Under the pieces are notes generated by a model. That model was not told where the DNA came from, did not search any database, and saw only the letters and a program-made list of their open reading frames with translations. A stretch of DNA of 64,000 nucleotides from Prionace glauca (taxonomy: Eukaryota > Chordata > Chondrichthyes > Carcharhiniformes > Carcharhinidae). A program made the position numbers and the translations under genes. Of the stretch, positions 9,431 through 23,400 are shown in pieces (within the stretch, counting starts at the first letter, position 1; every line of letters begins with the position of its first letter). The DNA lies in the NCBI GenBank assembly GCA_037974335.1, contig CM075760.1, positions 49,248,469 through 49,312,468 on the forward strand, given 5' to 3'.

Positions 9431-10265
9431 GATCATTCAGTAAAATGGACTCTGATGATGTCATCCAGTCCTGCTGAGATGATGTCATAGAGACTATTAC
9501 ATCACAGTGGAGCCTTAGTGATGAAAACAGTTTTGTTCCAGATGCAGCAAGTCCATTACTGATAGATCTGGAGATAGAATTACTGGGTCACAGAGCAAAA
9601 TATTAGGATGGATGGCCAAAACCTTGTTTGGAGAGGCAGATCTTAACAAACACCTTTAATCTGGACAGTTAAGGAGGGAGCTTCAGAATCTCATTTCCAG
9701 GCCTTGTTACATTCACTCAAGATATTTTACAGAAATTGTAAGTTATAATGATCACGAAGGTTTGAAAAGAATTCATCTCTTCTCTTTGGAACAATGTTGA
9801 CCCCATTTTCTGTCTCAATCTGTTTCTCTTTGTCTCAGTTTACGAACCTCCATCCCATTCACTCTCACAGTCTCTGTTCCTATTTTACTTTGGTCTCTGT
9901 CTGCAATAATCACAATGGCTGCTGGTGATTCTCTGACTACAATCAGATAAGAAATTAATCCAAAGTGTGCAGTCCCACCCAGCTGGACAACAATGGACAG
10001 GCACTGGAGGAAGATGGTTTGGTCAATGGTGTCAATAACTGCAGATTGGCTGAGAAGGACAGTGACAGAAAACTTACCTCAGTCTTCGTCACACAGTAAT
10101 TTGAGAGTTGGTAAGAGCTGGTTTAATACAGAGGGATTCATACAGGGAATTTCAGGACATATGGGCGGAGATTTGGGAGACGACAGGGATTTTGGAAGTG
10201 GTAATGAGAGATGGGCAGGAGGGGAACAAAAACACTGGGGTCAAGAATGGGCTCATGGGAGGAAG
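9431..10265. other. Gene-free stretch
   Basis: No gene recognised. 9960-10260 encodes LINE-like words but is too degraded to bound. Confidence 0.3.
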
Positions 10266-10269
10266 GGAA

Positions 10270-10690
10270 GTAATGGAGGCAGCTTTTTATTCATTTTTCA
10301 TTTGTGGCACATGGGTGTTGTTGCATGGCCAGCATTTATTGCAAGTTGCCCTTGAGTAGCTGGTGGTGAGCTGCCTTCTTGAACAACTGAGTGGTTTGCT
10401 CGGCCATTTTAGAATCAACCATATTGCTGTGGCTCTGGAGTCCCATGTAGGCCAGATCAGGCAAGGATGGCAGATTTCCTTCCCCAAAGGACATCATTGA
10501 ACCAGATGGATTTTTGCGACAATTGTTTCACGATCTTCAGTAAATTCTTAATTCCAGATTTTTTTTACTGAATCCAAATTTCACCACCTGCCCTGACAGG
10601 ATTCAAACCTGGGTCCCCAGAACATTAGCTGAGTTTCTGGATTAAGCATCTAGTGTTAATACCACAAGGCCATCACCTCCCCTCGCTCTT
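10270..10690 (-). mobile_element. tRNA-derived SINE, full length
   Basis: Same family as 5714-6063. The tRNA-like head (GGGGAGGTGATGGCC on the minus strand) is at the right end, and the tail with CATTTATTGCAA is at the left. It has diverged from the first copy at many positions. Confidence 0.75.
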
Positions 10691-10844
10691 AGTGACAAAG
10701 AAGCTCCATGTGCTCCTGACACTTGTTGTTGGAGGTGAGGATGGAGAAGACAGGGGAGAGGAAGAGCCCTTCAGATGGATCCAAAGTGAGTTACAGACAA
10801 TAAATAGATGCAACGCAGTCTGTTCAATATAAAAATGGTAATAT

Positions 10845-10855
10845 AAAACTGATTT
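10845..10855 (-). promoter_or_regulatory. Polyadenylation signal of ZNF-A
   Basis: The minus strand reads AAATAAATC, about 115 nt beyond the last zinc-finger stop. Confidence 0.45.
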
Positions 10856-10965
10856 ATTTGACTTTTATCCACAATATTCACCCAACAAACTGGCTGGAGC
10901 TTTTTAACATCAACCAACAGACCCCAACAAACATAATCCTGGATGTCATTGACTGCAAAATCCAA

Positions 10966-12117
<1,152 letters not shown>

Positions 12118-12567
12118 CTGTATAACTGTTTCAAAACAGAAAAAAAAGGAGAGAGAGAGAACTCATAAAAACATCGGCAGTTTGTGAAACTGAGCTGAAT
12201 TAATCTGGTCATATTTACGTCCGTCACTGGGAAAAAGTGGCAATGAAAACTGTTGGATTGTTGTAAAAACACAACTTATTCAGTAATATTCTTTGGGGAA
12301 AGGGAACCTGCCACACGGTCTGGGCCTATAGAAGACTGTCTCCACAAATTTCAAAACTGTCCCTGAACACCAAGGTCTGGGTCATTTGTATATATGAGGA
12401 AGAGCAGGGTGTTAACACCAGCTCCTGAGGAAATCCCAAACATCCATTAACCAGTATTTCATATGTTTCCTGTCCCGTGGACAATGTTGTGTCAATGTTG
12501 TTACTGTCCCTTTCATTCCACGAGTCATAATTTTGTTCCTAAGTTTTAGTACAGGAATTTTTTTAAT

Positions 12568-13990
12568 AAGAACATAAGAAATAGGAGCAGGAGTAGGCCA
12601 TCTAGCCCCTCGAGCCTGCCCCGCCATTCAATAAGATCATGGCTGATCTGTCGTGGCTCAGTTCCACCTTCCCGCCCTCTCCCCATAACCCTTAATCCCC
12701 TTTCTTATCAAAAACCCATCAACCCGCGTCTTTAAATTTTTAGCGAGGCAGCCTCCACCACTTCAACGGGCAGAGAATTCCAGAGATTCACCACCCTTTG
12801 AGTGAAGAAGTTCCTCCTCAACTCCGTTCTAAATCGCCTCCCCTTTATCTTGAGGCTGTGCCCCCTAGTCCTACTGTCCTTTCTGAGCGGGAAGAGTCTC
12901 TCCACCTCTATCCTATCCATCCCATTCATCATCTTATATGTCTCAATGAGATCTCCCCTCATTCTTCTAAACTCTAACGAGTACAAGCCTAGTTTATTCA
13001 GCCTCTCCTCATAGCTCAACCGCCTCAACTCTGGCATCAGCCTAGTAAACCTCCTCTGCACTCCCTCCAAGGCCAAAATATCCTTGCGTAAGTGCGGCGA
13101 CCATAACTGCACACAGTACTCCAGCTGCGGACTCACCAATGCCCTATACAGCTGCAGCAAGACCTCTCTACTTTTATATTCAATCCCCCTCGCTATGAAG
13201 GCCAGCATCCCATTCGCCTTCCTGACCACCTGCTGCACCTGCAGGCTGGGTTTTTGCGACTCATGCACAAGGACCCCGAGGTCCCTCTGCACCGTCGCCT
13301 GCTGCAGTTTTTCGCCACGTAAGTAATAGTCCTTCTACCATTATTCCTACCAAAGTGGACCACCTCGCATTTGCCAACATTAAATTCCATTTGCCAGTTC
13401 CTGGCCCATTCGCCCAGCCTATCTAGATCCTTCTGCAGACTCTCCACACCCTCCGCGCAATTTGCCGTTCCACCAATCTTGGTGTCATCAGCAAATTTCG
13501 ACACCATATTTCGACATTGATATAGATGATCTGGTTCCCTCCTCCAGATCATCTATATCAATGATAATTAGCTGAGGCCCCAGCACCGACCCCTGGGGCA
13601 CTCCACTAATCACCAACCGCCAATCCGAATAGCACCCATTGACCCCCACTCTCTGCCTCCTATTTGACAGCCAATCCTCTACCCACGCTAACACCCTACT
13701 CCCAACTCCATGCCCCCTTACCTTCTGCAATAACCTCTTGTGAGGTACCTTGTCAAACGCCTTCTGAAAATGTCTTTTCGAAAATGTCTTTAATGCCTTT
13801 TGGCGGTCCATGTTCACCAGATTAATAGCATTATCCTCAACACTGGTGTCTGTAACCTCATCAAAAAACATAAGCAGGTTAGTTCCCTTAACAATTCCAT
13901 GCTGGCTTTCCTTATTAACCCACATTTACTCCGGTGACTATTAAATTTCTCCTCAATTATTATTTCAGAAATTTTCCCTATCACCAAGAT
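12568..13990 (-). mobile_element. CR1/L2-like LINE, long 3' portion
   Basis: The left end is the element's 3' tail (GAACATAAGAAATAGGAGCAG on the plus strand). Reading leftwards on the minus strand come RT motifs [12 protein letters not shown] and [11 protein letters not shown], the catalytic FADD box, then CEVVHFGRNN, QRDLGVLVHES, LEYCVQLWSPH and the C-terminal QRVVNLWNSLP. Several frame breaks are present, including a rearranged patch near 13490-13550. The element lies about 450 bp upstream of the ZNF-A finger exon, inside its presumed intron. Confidence 0.88.
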
Positions 13991-14024
13991 TGAACTGACT
14001 GACCTACAGTTTCTGGAATGATCT

Positions 14025-14190
14025 TCACACCAGTTATTGACCACCCACTTAACCTGCAAATCTTTAGATTGTGGGAGGAAATATGGGGAGAACATGCAAC
14101 CTCCACACAATCACCCGAGACTGGAATCGAACCCGAGTCCCTGACGTCGTGTTGCAGTACTGCTAACCACAATGCCAGCCCAAAAATCTG
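14025..14190 (-). mobile_element. V-SINE, partial
   Basis: The minus strand shows GGCATTGTGGTTAGCAGTAC, the B-box GGGTTCGATTCC, and the conserved part with CATGTTCTCCCCATATTTCC. The tail is missing, so it ends against the LINE. Confidence 0.75.
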
Positions 14191-14399
14191 AAATCATTCC
14201 CAACAGACAGAACATACAAACTTTGACCTTTCACATTCACAAGCAGATGGTACTTAAATTCTAAAGAAAAAATGGCTGCCAGATATGTTGGAATCTTCGG
14301 TTTGAATTTTACAATTGTCTTATTCTGTAAATAGAGATTACAAAACAAAAATCACTGTTAATCCAGGACAGAAAGTCAGAAGAGACAAACATTTCTCTT

Positions 14400-14560
14400 G
14401 GGGTTGGGATTTCTGTGTGTAAATCCTCCCCTCTAACTCCCTGTAAAAGGAGTTTCCAAAGTCCATCCCTGTCAGTCCAGGATAGACACGCTCAACATTC
14501 TCTCCTCCTGCTGGCAGGGAGCACCACGCATGCGCACCGCTGCCCGAACCCAGGTCTGTT
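14400..14560 (-). other. Probable 5' non-coding exon region of ZNF-A
   Basis: Shares GGAGTTTCCAAAGTCCATC and its flanks with the region upstream of ZNF-B (18280-18425), so this block was duplicated with the genes. A donor-like CTCGGTAACA on the minus strand lies near 14563. The exact exon limits cannot be set from sequence alone. Confidence 0.4.
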
Positions 14561-14900
14561 ACCGAGGAACCGGCGCGGAGCAGCTGCTGCCTCAGAGATA
14601 CAAATGCGGTGACCCTTAGCACCCTATGTGCTTGCAGAGCCATTACGGGTGCCTATGAAGCTTCCCCATCCATCCACCCACCAGCTCCATCTCTCCGGCC
14701 ACGCCGCAAACTCACCGTCTGCGAATGGGCCAAAGCTCATCCACTATGCGCATGTTCCCCATGCTGTGATTGACGGCAGCACCCGACCAATAGTAAGAGG
14801 GGGCGGGGCTGGAGGACCGAGCTGGCGTGCCTGGTCCTCCAACCAATCAGAGTGAATGAGAGGCGGGGCTGAGCCCGGATCTCCCTCATTGGCTGAAACT
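14560..14900. promoter_or_regulatory. CCAAT/GC-box promoter of ZNF-A
   Basis: CCAAT at 14787 and AACCAATCAG at 14841 alternate with GC boxes GGGCGGGGCT at 14801 and AGGCGGGGCT at 14861. A reversed CCAAT (CATTGGCTG) lies near 14887. The same module array occurs at 32865-33010 with one more module. It lies upstream of ZNF-A and probably drives it leftwards. Confidence 0.6.
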
Positions 14901-15387
14901 CTGCATCATTGTGACAGCTGCTTTGTGTCAAACTCCAGGAGAAAAACTGGACCTTTCTGTTTGTGACTTTAAACAGATGGAGCCCTATGGATGTGGAACA
15001 AACAGACCAACATTTGTCACTGAGATGTGGGAACATGAAACAATTCACAAACAATTCAAGAACTAAAATAAAGGAATAACCGTGCAGACAGGTTAAAACA
15101 AGGAAGAGAGTCCCTGGTTTCAATAAATAAACCGACAGCAGATTTAGGACAGGTTAGAGAGAAGTCAGAAACGAGTGAATTCAAAGACAGTCTCTTTGGG
15201 TGGCAGGGGAGGGAGAAGGGGATGTATGAATTCAAAGTGGCTAAAAGGTGCAAGTTTTCTACAGTGGACAACCACATTAAAATCTAACAGAGGCGGGTGT
15301 GAAATGGTGTGAGCTGGGAAGAGCTTGATCAGTTTATTGCACCAGGGAACCTTAAAATCAGTCATTTGTGTTTCACAAATGATTTTG

Positions 15388-15680
15388 GATGGCACGGTGG
15401 CACAGTAGTTAGTACTGCTGCTCACAGCACCAGGGACCTGGGTTCCATTCTTGGCTTAGGTCACTATCTGTGTAGAGTCTGCACGTTCTCCCCATACCTC
15501 TGTGGGTTTCCTCTGGATGCTCTGGTTTCCTTGTGCTGGTTAGGTGCATTGGTTATGCTAAATTCTCCTTCAGTGTACCTGAATAGGTGCCAGAGTGTGG
15601 CAGCTAGTTAATTTTCACAGTAACTTCATCGTAGTGCTAATGTAAGCCTACTTGTGACACTAATAAAAAACAACTTTAAA
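15388..15680 (+). mobile_element. V-SINE, full length
   Basis: The head is GGCACGGTGGCACAGTAGTT, the central part contains CTGCACGTTCTCCCC and GTGGGTTTCCTC, and the tail ends in GACACTAATAAAAAAC. Confidence 0.85.
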
Positions 15681-15884
15681 ACTAATAGTCCTGCTGGATA
15701 GTCACATGAGAAAGTCTTATCTAACACCTCAAGTGCACAAAACAAAGAATGATCCCAAATGGAAGGAACTGTCCAATCATTTGTAAATATATTTTATATG
15801 TTGACATTTCAACAGTCAGCTTCCATCACACTGAAGTCAATGGAAGGTGAGAAATGGTTCAAGATTCTATATAGAAATGTAACT

Positions 15885-16255
15885 TGATGTGTTCAAGATT
15901 ATGAAGGGCATGGACAGGGCGCATAGGGAGCAGCTGTTCCCCTTAGATGAACAGTCAGTTACATGGGGACACAAGATAAAAGTGGAGGGGTTGGAAGATT
16001 TGAGGAAAAACTTTACCCAGGGGGTGGTGACGGTCTGGAATGCACTGCCTGGGAGGGTGGTGGAGGCAGGATGCCTCATATTCCTTCCAAAAGTACCTGG
16101 ATGAATACTTGGCATGCCAGAACATACATAACACGGGCCAAGTGCTGGCAAGTGGGATTGGGTGAGCAGGTCAGGGCCTTTCACGCATTAGTGCAGACTT
16201 GATAGGCCAAAGGACCTCTTCTGCACTATAGTAATCTGTGATTCTGTTACCATTA
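15885..16255 (+). mobile_element. LINE 3' end
   Basis: Encodes a diverged FKIMKGMDRAHREQLFPL segment, then KNFTQGVVTVWNALPG, then a non-coding tail. 5'-truncated. Confidence 0.7.
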
Positions 16256-16540
16256 CCTTACATTTGGTAGATTCAGAAATGTCATATTAACATTTTAAAA
16301 CCTAAACCTGCAATTTTACTCAGTCAGGAACAGATCCCAGTTTTACACCAATTTGATTTGACAGCCAGTTTCCATTATTCACTGTTGTTCACCCTGACTC
16401 TAAACACATTGTAAAGGAGTTTCTGTTCCATGTCTAGAACCTCAGAGTCACAGAAGAGAGCAGCTGCGACACATTTCTCACATACCTCAGGATTAACCCA
16501 CAGGGGTGTTTGCTGTCAATGAAAAGAGATGAGATAAAGT
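16256..16540. other. Gene-free stretch
   Basis: No gene or clear repeat recognised. Confidence 0.3.
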
Positions 16541-16544
16541 GGGG

Positions 16545-16640
16545 TGTGGGCCCACTTGTGTTTCAGGAGGGAGGGGGAGGATGAACAAATTAATCCCTTC
16601 CTACAGTCTCCACATTTCCATGGTTCCCCCCAGCTTGACT
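16545..16640 (-). pseudogene. ZNF finger-exon fragment
   Basis: About 95 bp matching 17955-18060 of ZNF-B, including the [10 protein letters not shown] finger start and the same G-rich interruption (GGAGGGGGAGGATGAACAAA). It is a partial duplicate of an already damaged ZNF-B-like exon, joined on the right to a LINE fragment. Confidence 0.7.
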
Positions 16641-16955
16641 GTGCTCTTATCTTGTGTCCCCTCATAACTGACTGTTTAACTAGGGGGAACAGCTGCTCCC
16701 TGTCCATGTCCCTCATTTCTTCAGCCAGAGAATGGTGGATCTATGGATCTCTTTGCCGTAGAAGGCTTTGGGTGCCACGTAATTTAGTGCCTTTAAGACA
16801 GAGATGGATAGGTTGATTAATAAGAGGATCAGGGGTTATGGGGAAAAGCCAGGAGAATGGGGATTAGAAAAGTATCAGCCATGATTGAATGGCGGAGCAG
16901 ACTCAATGGGCCGAGTGGCCTAATCCTACTCCTATATCTTATGGTCTGATGGAAA
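16641..16955. mobile_element. Two LINE fragments in opposite orientation
   Basis: 16641-16720 matches 15900-15985 in reverse complement. 16725-16955 is a plus-strand LINE 3' end with ATTGAATGGCGGAGCAGAC and CTACTCCTATATCTTATGG. Confidence 0.6.
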
Positions 16956-17520
16956 GACCAAAGTGCTGTTTGTCCCTCTCAGTGTGACCCTGGAGGACTG
17001 TGTCCAGGCTGAAGTTCTCTTCCTGCCGTATGATCCTTCCCTCGATGCCCTTTCTGAGTTCCAACCAGGTAATGTCAAACATTCAGGTGGGAAAGACAAA
17101 AATACACAACAACTTTAAACAAAGCTCAGTTACTTGACAGTCTCTGTTCCAGTTATAGGGATTATTAATATCAGAGGAACAAATTCCAACTGTCAGAATG
17201 AATATGGTTCAGTCCTGGATGTGAGTAACAGCAGTATTTACAGCAGAATCCCTGACTAAGTGACAAAGAAGTTTCATGAGTCCTCAGACTTGTGTTGAGG
17301 TGACGATGGAGGACACAGTGAAGGGGGGGAGCCCTTCAAAACTAACCTACGTTAGAGAAATTATAAACATTCATCAAACCATATCTCCCACATCGCTGGT
17401 TTATTTGACTTTTAACCCACAATATAAACTCTACAACTGTGCTAGGGCTTATTAACATCAGTAGAAACAAGTGCCAATGAGAATGGTTCAGTCCTGCATG
17501 TGATTTACAGCAAATCCAGT
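16956..17520. other. Gene-free stretch, partly ZNF-B 3' untranslated sequence
   Basis: 17390-17520 resembles the 3' untranslated region of ZNF-A in reverse complement (shared words around AAAAGTCAAATAAACC). No other feature is seen. Confidence 0.4.
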
Positions 17521-17526
17521 CACTCA

Positions 17527-18273
<747 letters not shown>

Positions 18274-18464
18274 CTGTGAAAAAAATGTCCAATGTTAAAG
18301 ATTGATGAAAGACAAATATTTTTCTTGGTTTGGGTTTACTATTGTGTAAATCCTCCCCCTCTAAGCCCCTTTGAAAGGAGTTTCCAAAATCCATCACAGT
18401 GAGTCCAGACTAGAAACTCACAACATTCCCTCACAGACACAATGACAATCATTAACTGAAAAAC

Positions 18465-18560
18465 ATAAGAGCCAGGAGCAGGAGTCAGTAATTCAGCCCC
18501 TCAAGCCAGCTCCACAATTCAATCTGATCATGGCTGATCTCACCTCTGTCTCAATTCCAC
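18465..18560 (-). mobile_element. LINE 3' tail fragment
   Basis: Contains GAGCCAGGAGCAGGAGTCAG and CAATCTGATCATGGCTGATC, the reverse complement of an older LINE tail. Confidence 0.6.
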
Positions 18561-18577
18561 TTGGGAATGTCCACCTG

Positions 18578-19017
18578 AACATAAGAACATAAGAAATAGG
18601 AGCAGGAGTAGGCCATCTAGCCCTTCGAGCCTGCCCCGCCATTCAATAAGATCATGGTTGATCTGTCGTGGCTCAGTTCCACATTCCCTCCCTCTCCCCA
18701 TAATCCTTAATCCCCTCGCTTATCAAAAACCCATCAACCCGCGTCTTAAAAATATTTAGCGAGGCAGCCTCCACCACTTCAACGGGCAGAGAATTCCAGA
18801 GATTCACCACCCTTTGAGTGAAGAAGTTCCTCGTCAACTCCGTTGTAAACCGCCCCCCTTTTATCTTGAGGCTGTGCCTCCTAGTCCTACTGTCTTTTTT
18901 GAGCAGGAAGAGTCTCTCCACCTCTATCCTATCCATCCCATTCATCATCTTATACATCACAATGAGATCTCCCCTCATTCTTCTAAACTCTAACGAGTAC
19001 AAGCCTAGTTTATTCAA
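18578..19017 (-). mobile_element. CR1/L2-like LINE 3' end
   Basis: Same subfamily as 12568-13990, 26055-26985 and 54811-55172. On the minus strand it reads LGLYSLEFRRMRGDL to FTQRVVNLWNSLPVEVV. 5'-truncated at the LNKLGL region. Confidence 0.88.
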
Positions 19018-19244
19018 CAACAGGATGATAAGACAAAATCTTCCTTTTGTGTGTCCTCAGTGGAAGGTTCAGCCTGATTCGTGAGAGTGAGCAAAATAAA
19101 CTGAATTTATATTCAATACCTGTATTCTTTCCGTATGGCGACTTATTTCAAATTAGTTAAAGATCAAGCTGTCTCTCGTCAATGAGATCACTGTCATTAT
19201 ATCATTGACATCACTAGGTTACATCACTGAAATTGTGATTCTAA

Positions 19245-19545
19245 TCAACCTTAGCACAGTGATTAGCGCGCAACTGCCTCTCAGCACCAGGGACCTGGGT
19301 TTGATTCCCAGCTTGGTTCTCTGTCTGTATGGGGTCTGCACGTTCTCCCCATGTCTGCATGGGTTTCCTCTGAGTGCTCCGGTTTCCTCTCACAGTCCGA
19401 TAGATATGCTGGTTAAGTGCATTGGCCATGCTAAATTCTCCCTCAGTGCACCCAAACAGGTGCCGGACTGTGAGAACTGGGGGATTTTCACAGTAACTTC
19501 ATTGCAGTGTTAATGAAAGTTGACTTATGACTATAAACTTTACTT
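19245..19545 (+). mobile_element. V-SINE, full length
   Basis: The head is TTAGCACAGTGATTAGCGCG, the B-box GGGTTTGATTCC and the tail TTCACAGTAACTTCATTGCA. Confidence 0.85.
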
Positions 19546-19664
19546 TCACTAATATATGCAAATTGTCCAACCTTCAGTTCTCATACCTGGAGGAAGCTAC
19601 AATGTTACATTGTTCTATCCATTGTAACTTTTTGGACGGGTCAGCTGTTCGAGGCAGAATGTAA

Positions 19665-19790
19665 AATCTTGCAGAAATGTGAAATAAAAACAGAAAATGA
19701 CAGATAACATCAGCAGGTGTGGCAGTATCTGTGGAGAAACCCATTAACATTGGATTGGTTTTGATTGCAGAATGAGAAGGACAATCTGTC
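19665..19790. repeat. Shark GCTGGAAA-type short repeat, diverged
   Basis: Contains AACATCAGCAGGTGTGGCAG and further words of the repeat seen more clearly at 60150-60310 and 61016-61150. Confidence 0.5.
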
Positions 19791-19899
19791 CTTTAGGTTT
19801 TATTAACGTTTAATACGGTGTAAGATGTTTTCGTGAGGAATTAAGGAAGCAATATTATAAATCTCTGAGATGAAGTGGTGTCCATCTTTGTGCGGGACA

Positions 19900-20400
19900 G
19901 AGGCGCTCCATTTAGCCGGAGAGTGGATCGAGTTGAAGCCGATGTGCCCCTAATAAACATGGCGGCGTTGCGGGGGCGGGGCAATGGGCGGTGCACGCAG
20001 AACGCTGAGGCAGTTGGCACTGCACATGCGCATCGCTGTCGTATCGTTTGTTGACCGATAGCGCGCGGGTTCTTCCCCGGATCGGAATCAGATTTGAAAG
20101 GGGGGGACGGTTAACGGTCGCTGGGTTGCCATGGCTGCAGGGGCGGGGCTTACCAACCGCGCGCGCTGGCACAAGTGGACCCTCGAACTCAACCTGAGCG
20201 GCAGCAGCAGGTGCGGAGGCCGCGCGGGAAGCCGGGGGCTCGAGTAGGAGGCAAGCCGGGCCAGCCCGCCTCTCCCGCGGGGAGGCCACCGCACCCTGAC
20301 CCGGGGGTGCGGCGCCAACCCAAACTTCCCAGTCCCGAGTTTTTCACGCCTCTTTTATTCCTCGCCGAGCTTTTCAACGCAAAGCAGTCCCTCAAATCCC
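19900..20400 (+). promoter_or_regulatory. CpG-island promoter of EMC4
   Basis: Very CpG-dense with GC boxes (GGGGGCGGGGC near 19970, GGGGCGGGGC near 20140) and a YY1-like AACATGGCGGCG near 19957. It surrounds the first coding exon of EMC4, as expected for a housekeeping gene. Long open frames on the minus strand reflect the base composition. Confidence 0.7.
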
Positions 20401-23400
20401 CCAGAAATCACTCAGACCCACCTTAGCATCTTTTCCCCAGGTCATGACCCTGAGATGCCATCTTGGTTTCAGCCCCTCCACCTGATCAGGTGCCAACTGC
20501 AGCAGTGGTTGGCAGAACGATTGCTCATTTCCAGGGCCGGGTGCTGAACTGGGGCACTCAATGTCCCACAGTGTTTGTTTTTAACTTGGTACATCTGGTA
20601 ATTTGTCGCTATTGCTCCTTAATGGAGGGTAAAAGGATTGGCACCCTGATTATTAATTGACAGTAATCCACTTCTTCCATCCTCCATTCCCATGGTAGTT
20701 TGGTACACGCAATGGTAGCGTGTGTCTGAGGTTTACCCAAGCTTTAGTTCATGCTGGCAATATTGCCACCACGTTGGTATCCTCCATAGAGAGACTCTCT
20801 TTAAAAATGGTCCTGAAAGAGTGACCAATTTGTGTTTTCTGTTTCTCTCAGGAGCCGTAATCAACAGTGTGGCCAAAGAGACTCCCATGTGCCCAGTCGC
20901 ATATTCAGACAAACAGTTACCTGACATCTGTGTCCAAGAAACAGACCGGATCCTGGTCGAGAAAGTAAGTTGGATTTGAAGTGTCCTTGGTGTGTGGCTG
21001 ACAATACCTGGTTTGTCTGTGGTGGTGAAGGGCCTTGATGAACCAGAGCAGCCTGTTTGATAAAGAGACTTATTGTGTTATCCAGGCCTGGGTATAAGAT
21101 CAGTATGTGGCCTCCCCAGATTGATTCCTTTAACTGATACCTTGCTTGCTTTCTGTTTTCAGCGCTGCTGGGACATCGCCTTGGGCCCGCTGAAACAGCT
21201 GCCCATGAATCTGTTCATCATGTACATGGCTGGCAACACCATCTCCATCCTCCCTATCATGATGGTATGCATGATGGCCTGGAGACCCATACAGGCCCTG
21301 ATCTCCATGTCAGCAAGTGAGTATTGTATTGAATGTACTGCTCAGAAACAGCTCTGAATCTTGAGCTGCTTAGAATAGAGTTCTGGGAGGTGGGTAATTG
21401 AGGGAGTTAGAGAAGGAAAGAAAAGAGGTGTTGTTTTGCTTTCTAACTTTCTCAGGCTTTAGGAAATTATCTTAATCTTCTACAGGAGAAGAAGCGACTA
21501 GATTTTTGGTGAGTATCTGCTAAATAACTAAGGTTTATTCTGTTCCTAAGGACCAAAATAGTATAGCAACAGGTGGTAAGGTTAATAAAATACGTAAAAA
21601 CAGCAATGAAATATAACATTGGACAAAATAAATAGTTTATTAGTACATATTAAAGATGGGAGGACAGGTGATGTGTCACAGCTGCAGCATTTGGGAGTTT
21701 CTAGGTGTCAGTTTGATCCAAGGCAAACACATCTCTCATGGCGGTTTACAGCAAGGAAATGGGCCTTCGGCCCAACTTGTCCATGCTGCCCTTTCTGTTC
21801 TTAAGCCCCAGAGCTAGTCACAATTGCCTGCATTTGGCCCATATCCCTCTATACCCATCTTACCCATGTAACTGAGTAAACATTTCTTAAAAGACAAAAT
21901 TGTACGACTACCTCTGGCAGTTTGTTCCAGACACTCACACTCTCTGTGTGAAAAAGTTGCCCCTCTGGAACTTTGTGTCTTCCCCTCTCACCCTAAACCT
22001 ATGCCCTCTAGTTTTAGGCTCTCCTACCTTTGGGAAAAGATATTGATCTATGCCCCTCATTATTTATGAACCTCTATTAGATCACCCCTCAGCCTCCTAA
22101 GCTCCAGAGAAAAAAGTTCTGGTCTATCCAGCCTCATATAACTCAAGCCATCATGACCCGGTAGCATACTAGTAAATCTCTTCTGCACCCTTTCTAGCTT
22201 AGTAATTTCCTTTCTATAATAGGGTGAACAGGACTGTACACAGTATTCCTCGCCTCCCATTGTGTCCTGGAATACGTTTCATCAGGTCCTGGGGATTTAT
22301 CTATATTGATGCGCTTTAAGACTTTCAGCACCACTTTCTCTGTAATATGTACCGAGTCTGCCGTAAGTGTTAGAAGTTTGAGCAGCTTCGGCTCAGTTTA
22401 TGAGTTGGAGGCTGAACTACTGACAGTACAATGCATCAGGGAGGGGGAAAATTACCTGGAATTTTTGTTCCAGTAGACAGTCACACCTCCTGGGACAGAG
22501 TCTGCTGATTTGGTCACTGGTCAGGGACAGGAGATTGACTGAGAGAGAGGCAGGTAAGGGGATTCAGAGGGTAGGAATCTTAGCCTTCAGGATTGTCCAA
22601 CTGGTTTGAGATTTTTTCAGCTCGTTTGGGCTGCAGAGTGGATGAGCAAACTGACCTTGGCACCATGGTCCTGGAAGCCATTCAAGTTAGAGGAGAAAAC
22701 TTAAACTGGACCATCTCAAGGGCAACATGACAGCTCAGAGACTATCCCTGTTGCTGTGCGGACACATGGATTTGGGCCTGTGTCTGTGGGAGTTTGCGCG
22801 TTCTCCCTGTGGTTGCGTGGGTTTCCTCCGGGTGCTGCGGTTTCCTCCCACATCCCAAAAATGTGCTTTTAGTCTGATTGATTGGGTAACAAGTTGTCCC
22901 TATATTGGACCTCCCTGATCCTCGCACATTAGGCGTAGACTAAAATCATGAATAGGTCACTGAGACAATGGGACGGCGGCGCGGGCTCGTTGGGCCGAAG
23001 GGCCTGTTTCCCGTGCTGTGTTGTTCTTTGTTCTTTGAGAAAAAAAGAAATATAGCGGTAATATGGGATGGTTTAGTCAGAAGGATTCACGCTGCTCTCT
23101 GCAGCAAAGAGCATGAGTTTAGATGGCTGTGTTACTTGCCTTGTGCCAGGGTTCAGGACATCTGCTCAGGGCTGAAGAGGAACTTACAGTATTGTATCGG
23201 ATCTACAGCTCAAAAGCAGCTGCACAGGGGGAGGACCCAGTCATTGTGGTCCATGTAGCTACCAGTGACATAGGCAGGACAAAGAAGGAGGTTTTGCATG
23301 GTAGTATGAGGACCTAGGTACCAAATTAAGAAGCAGGATCTCAAAGTTCATAATCTGGATTATTACCTGAACCACTTGCTAATTGACTTAGGACAAATCA

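Noticed and set aside
19912-20395. Minus-strand open frames in the EMC4 CpG island as a divergent gene
   Set aside because: Composition-driven frames rich in Pro, Arg and Ala with no splice or domain support. A divergent transcript is possible but not visible.
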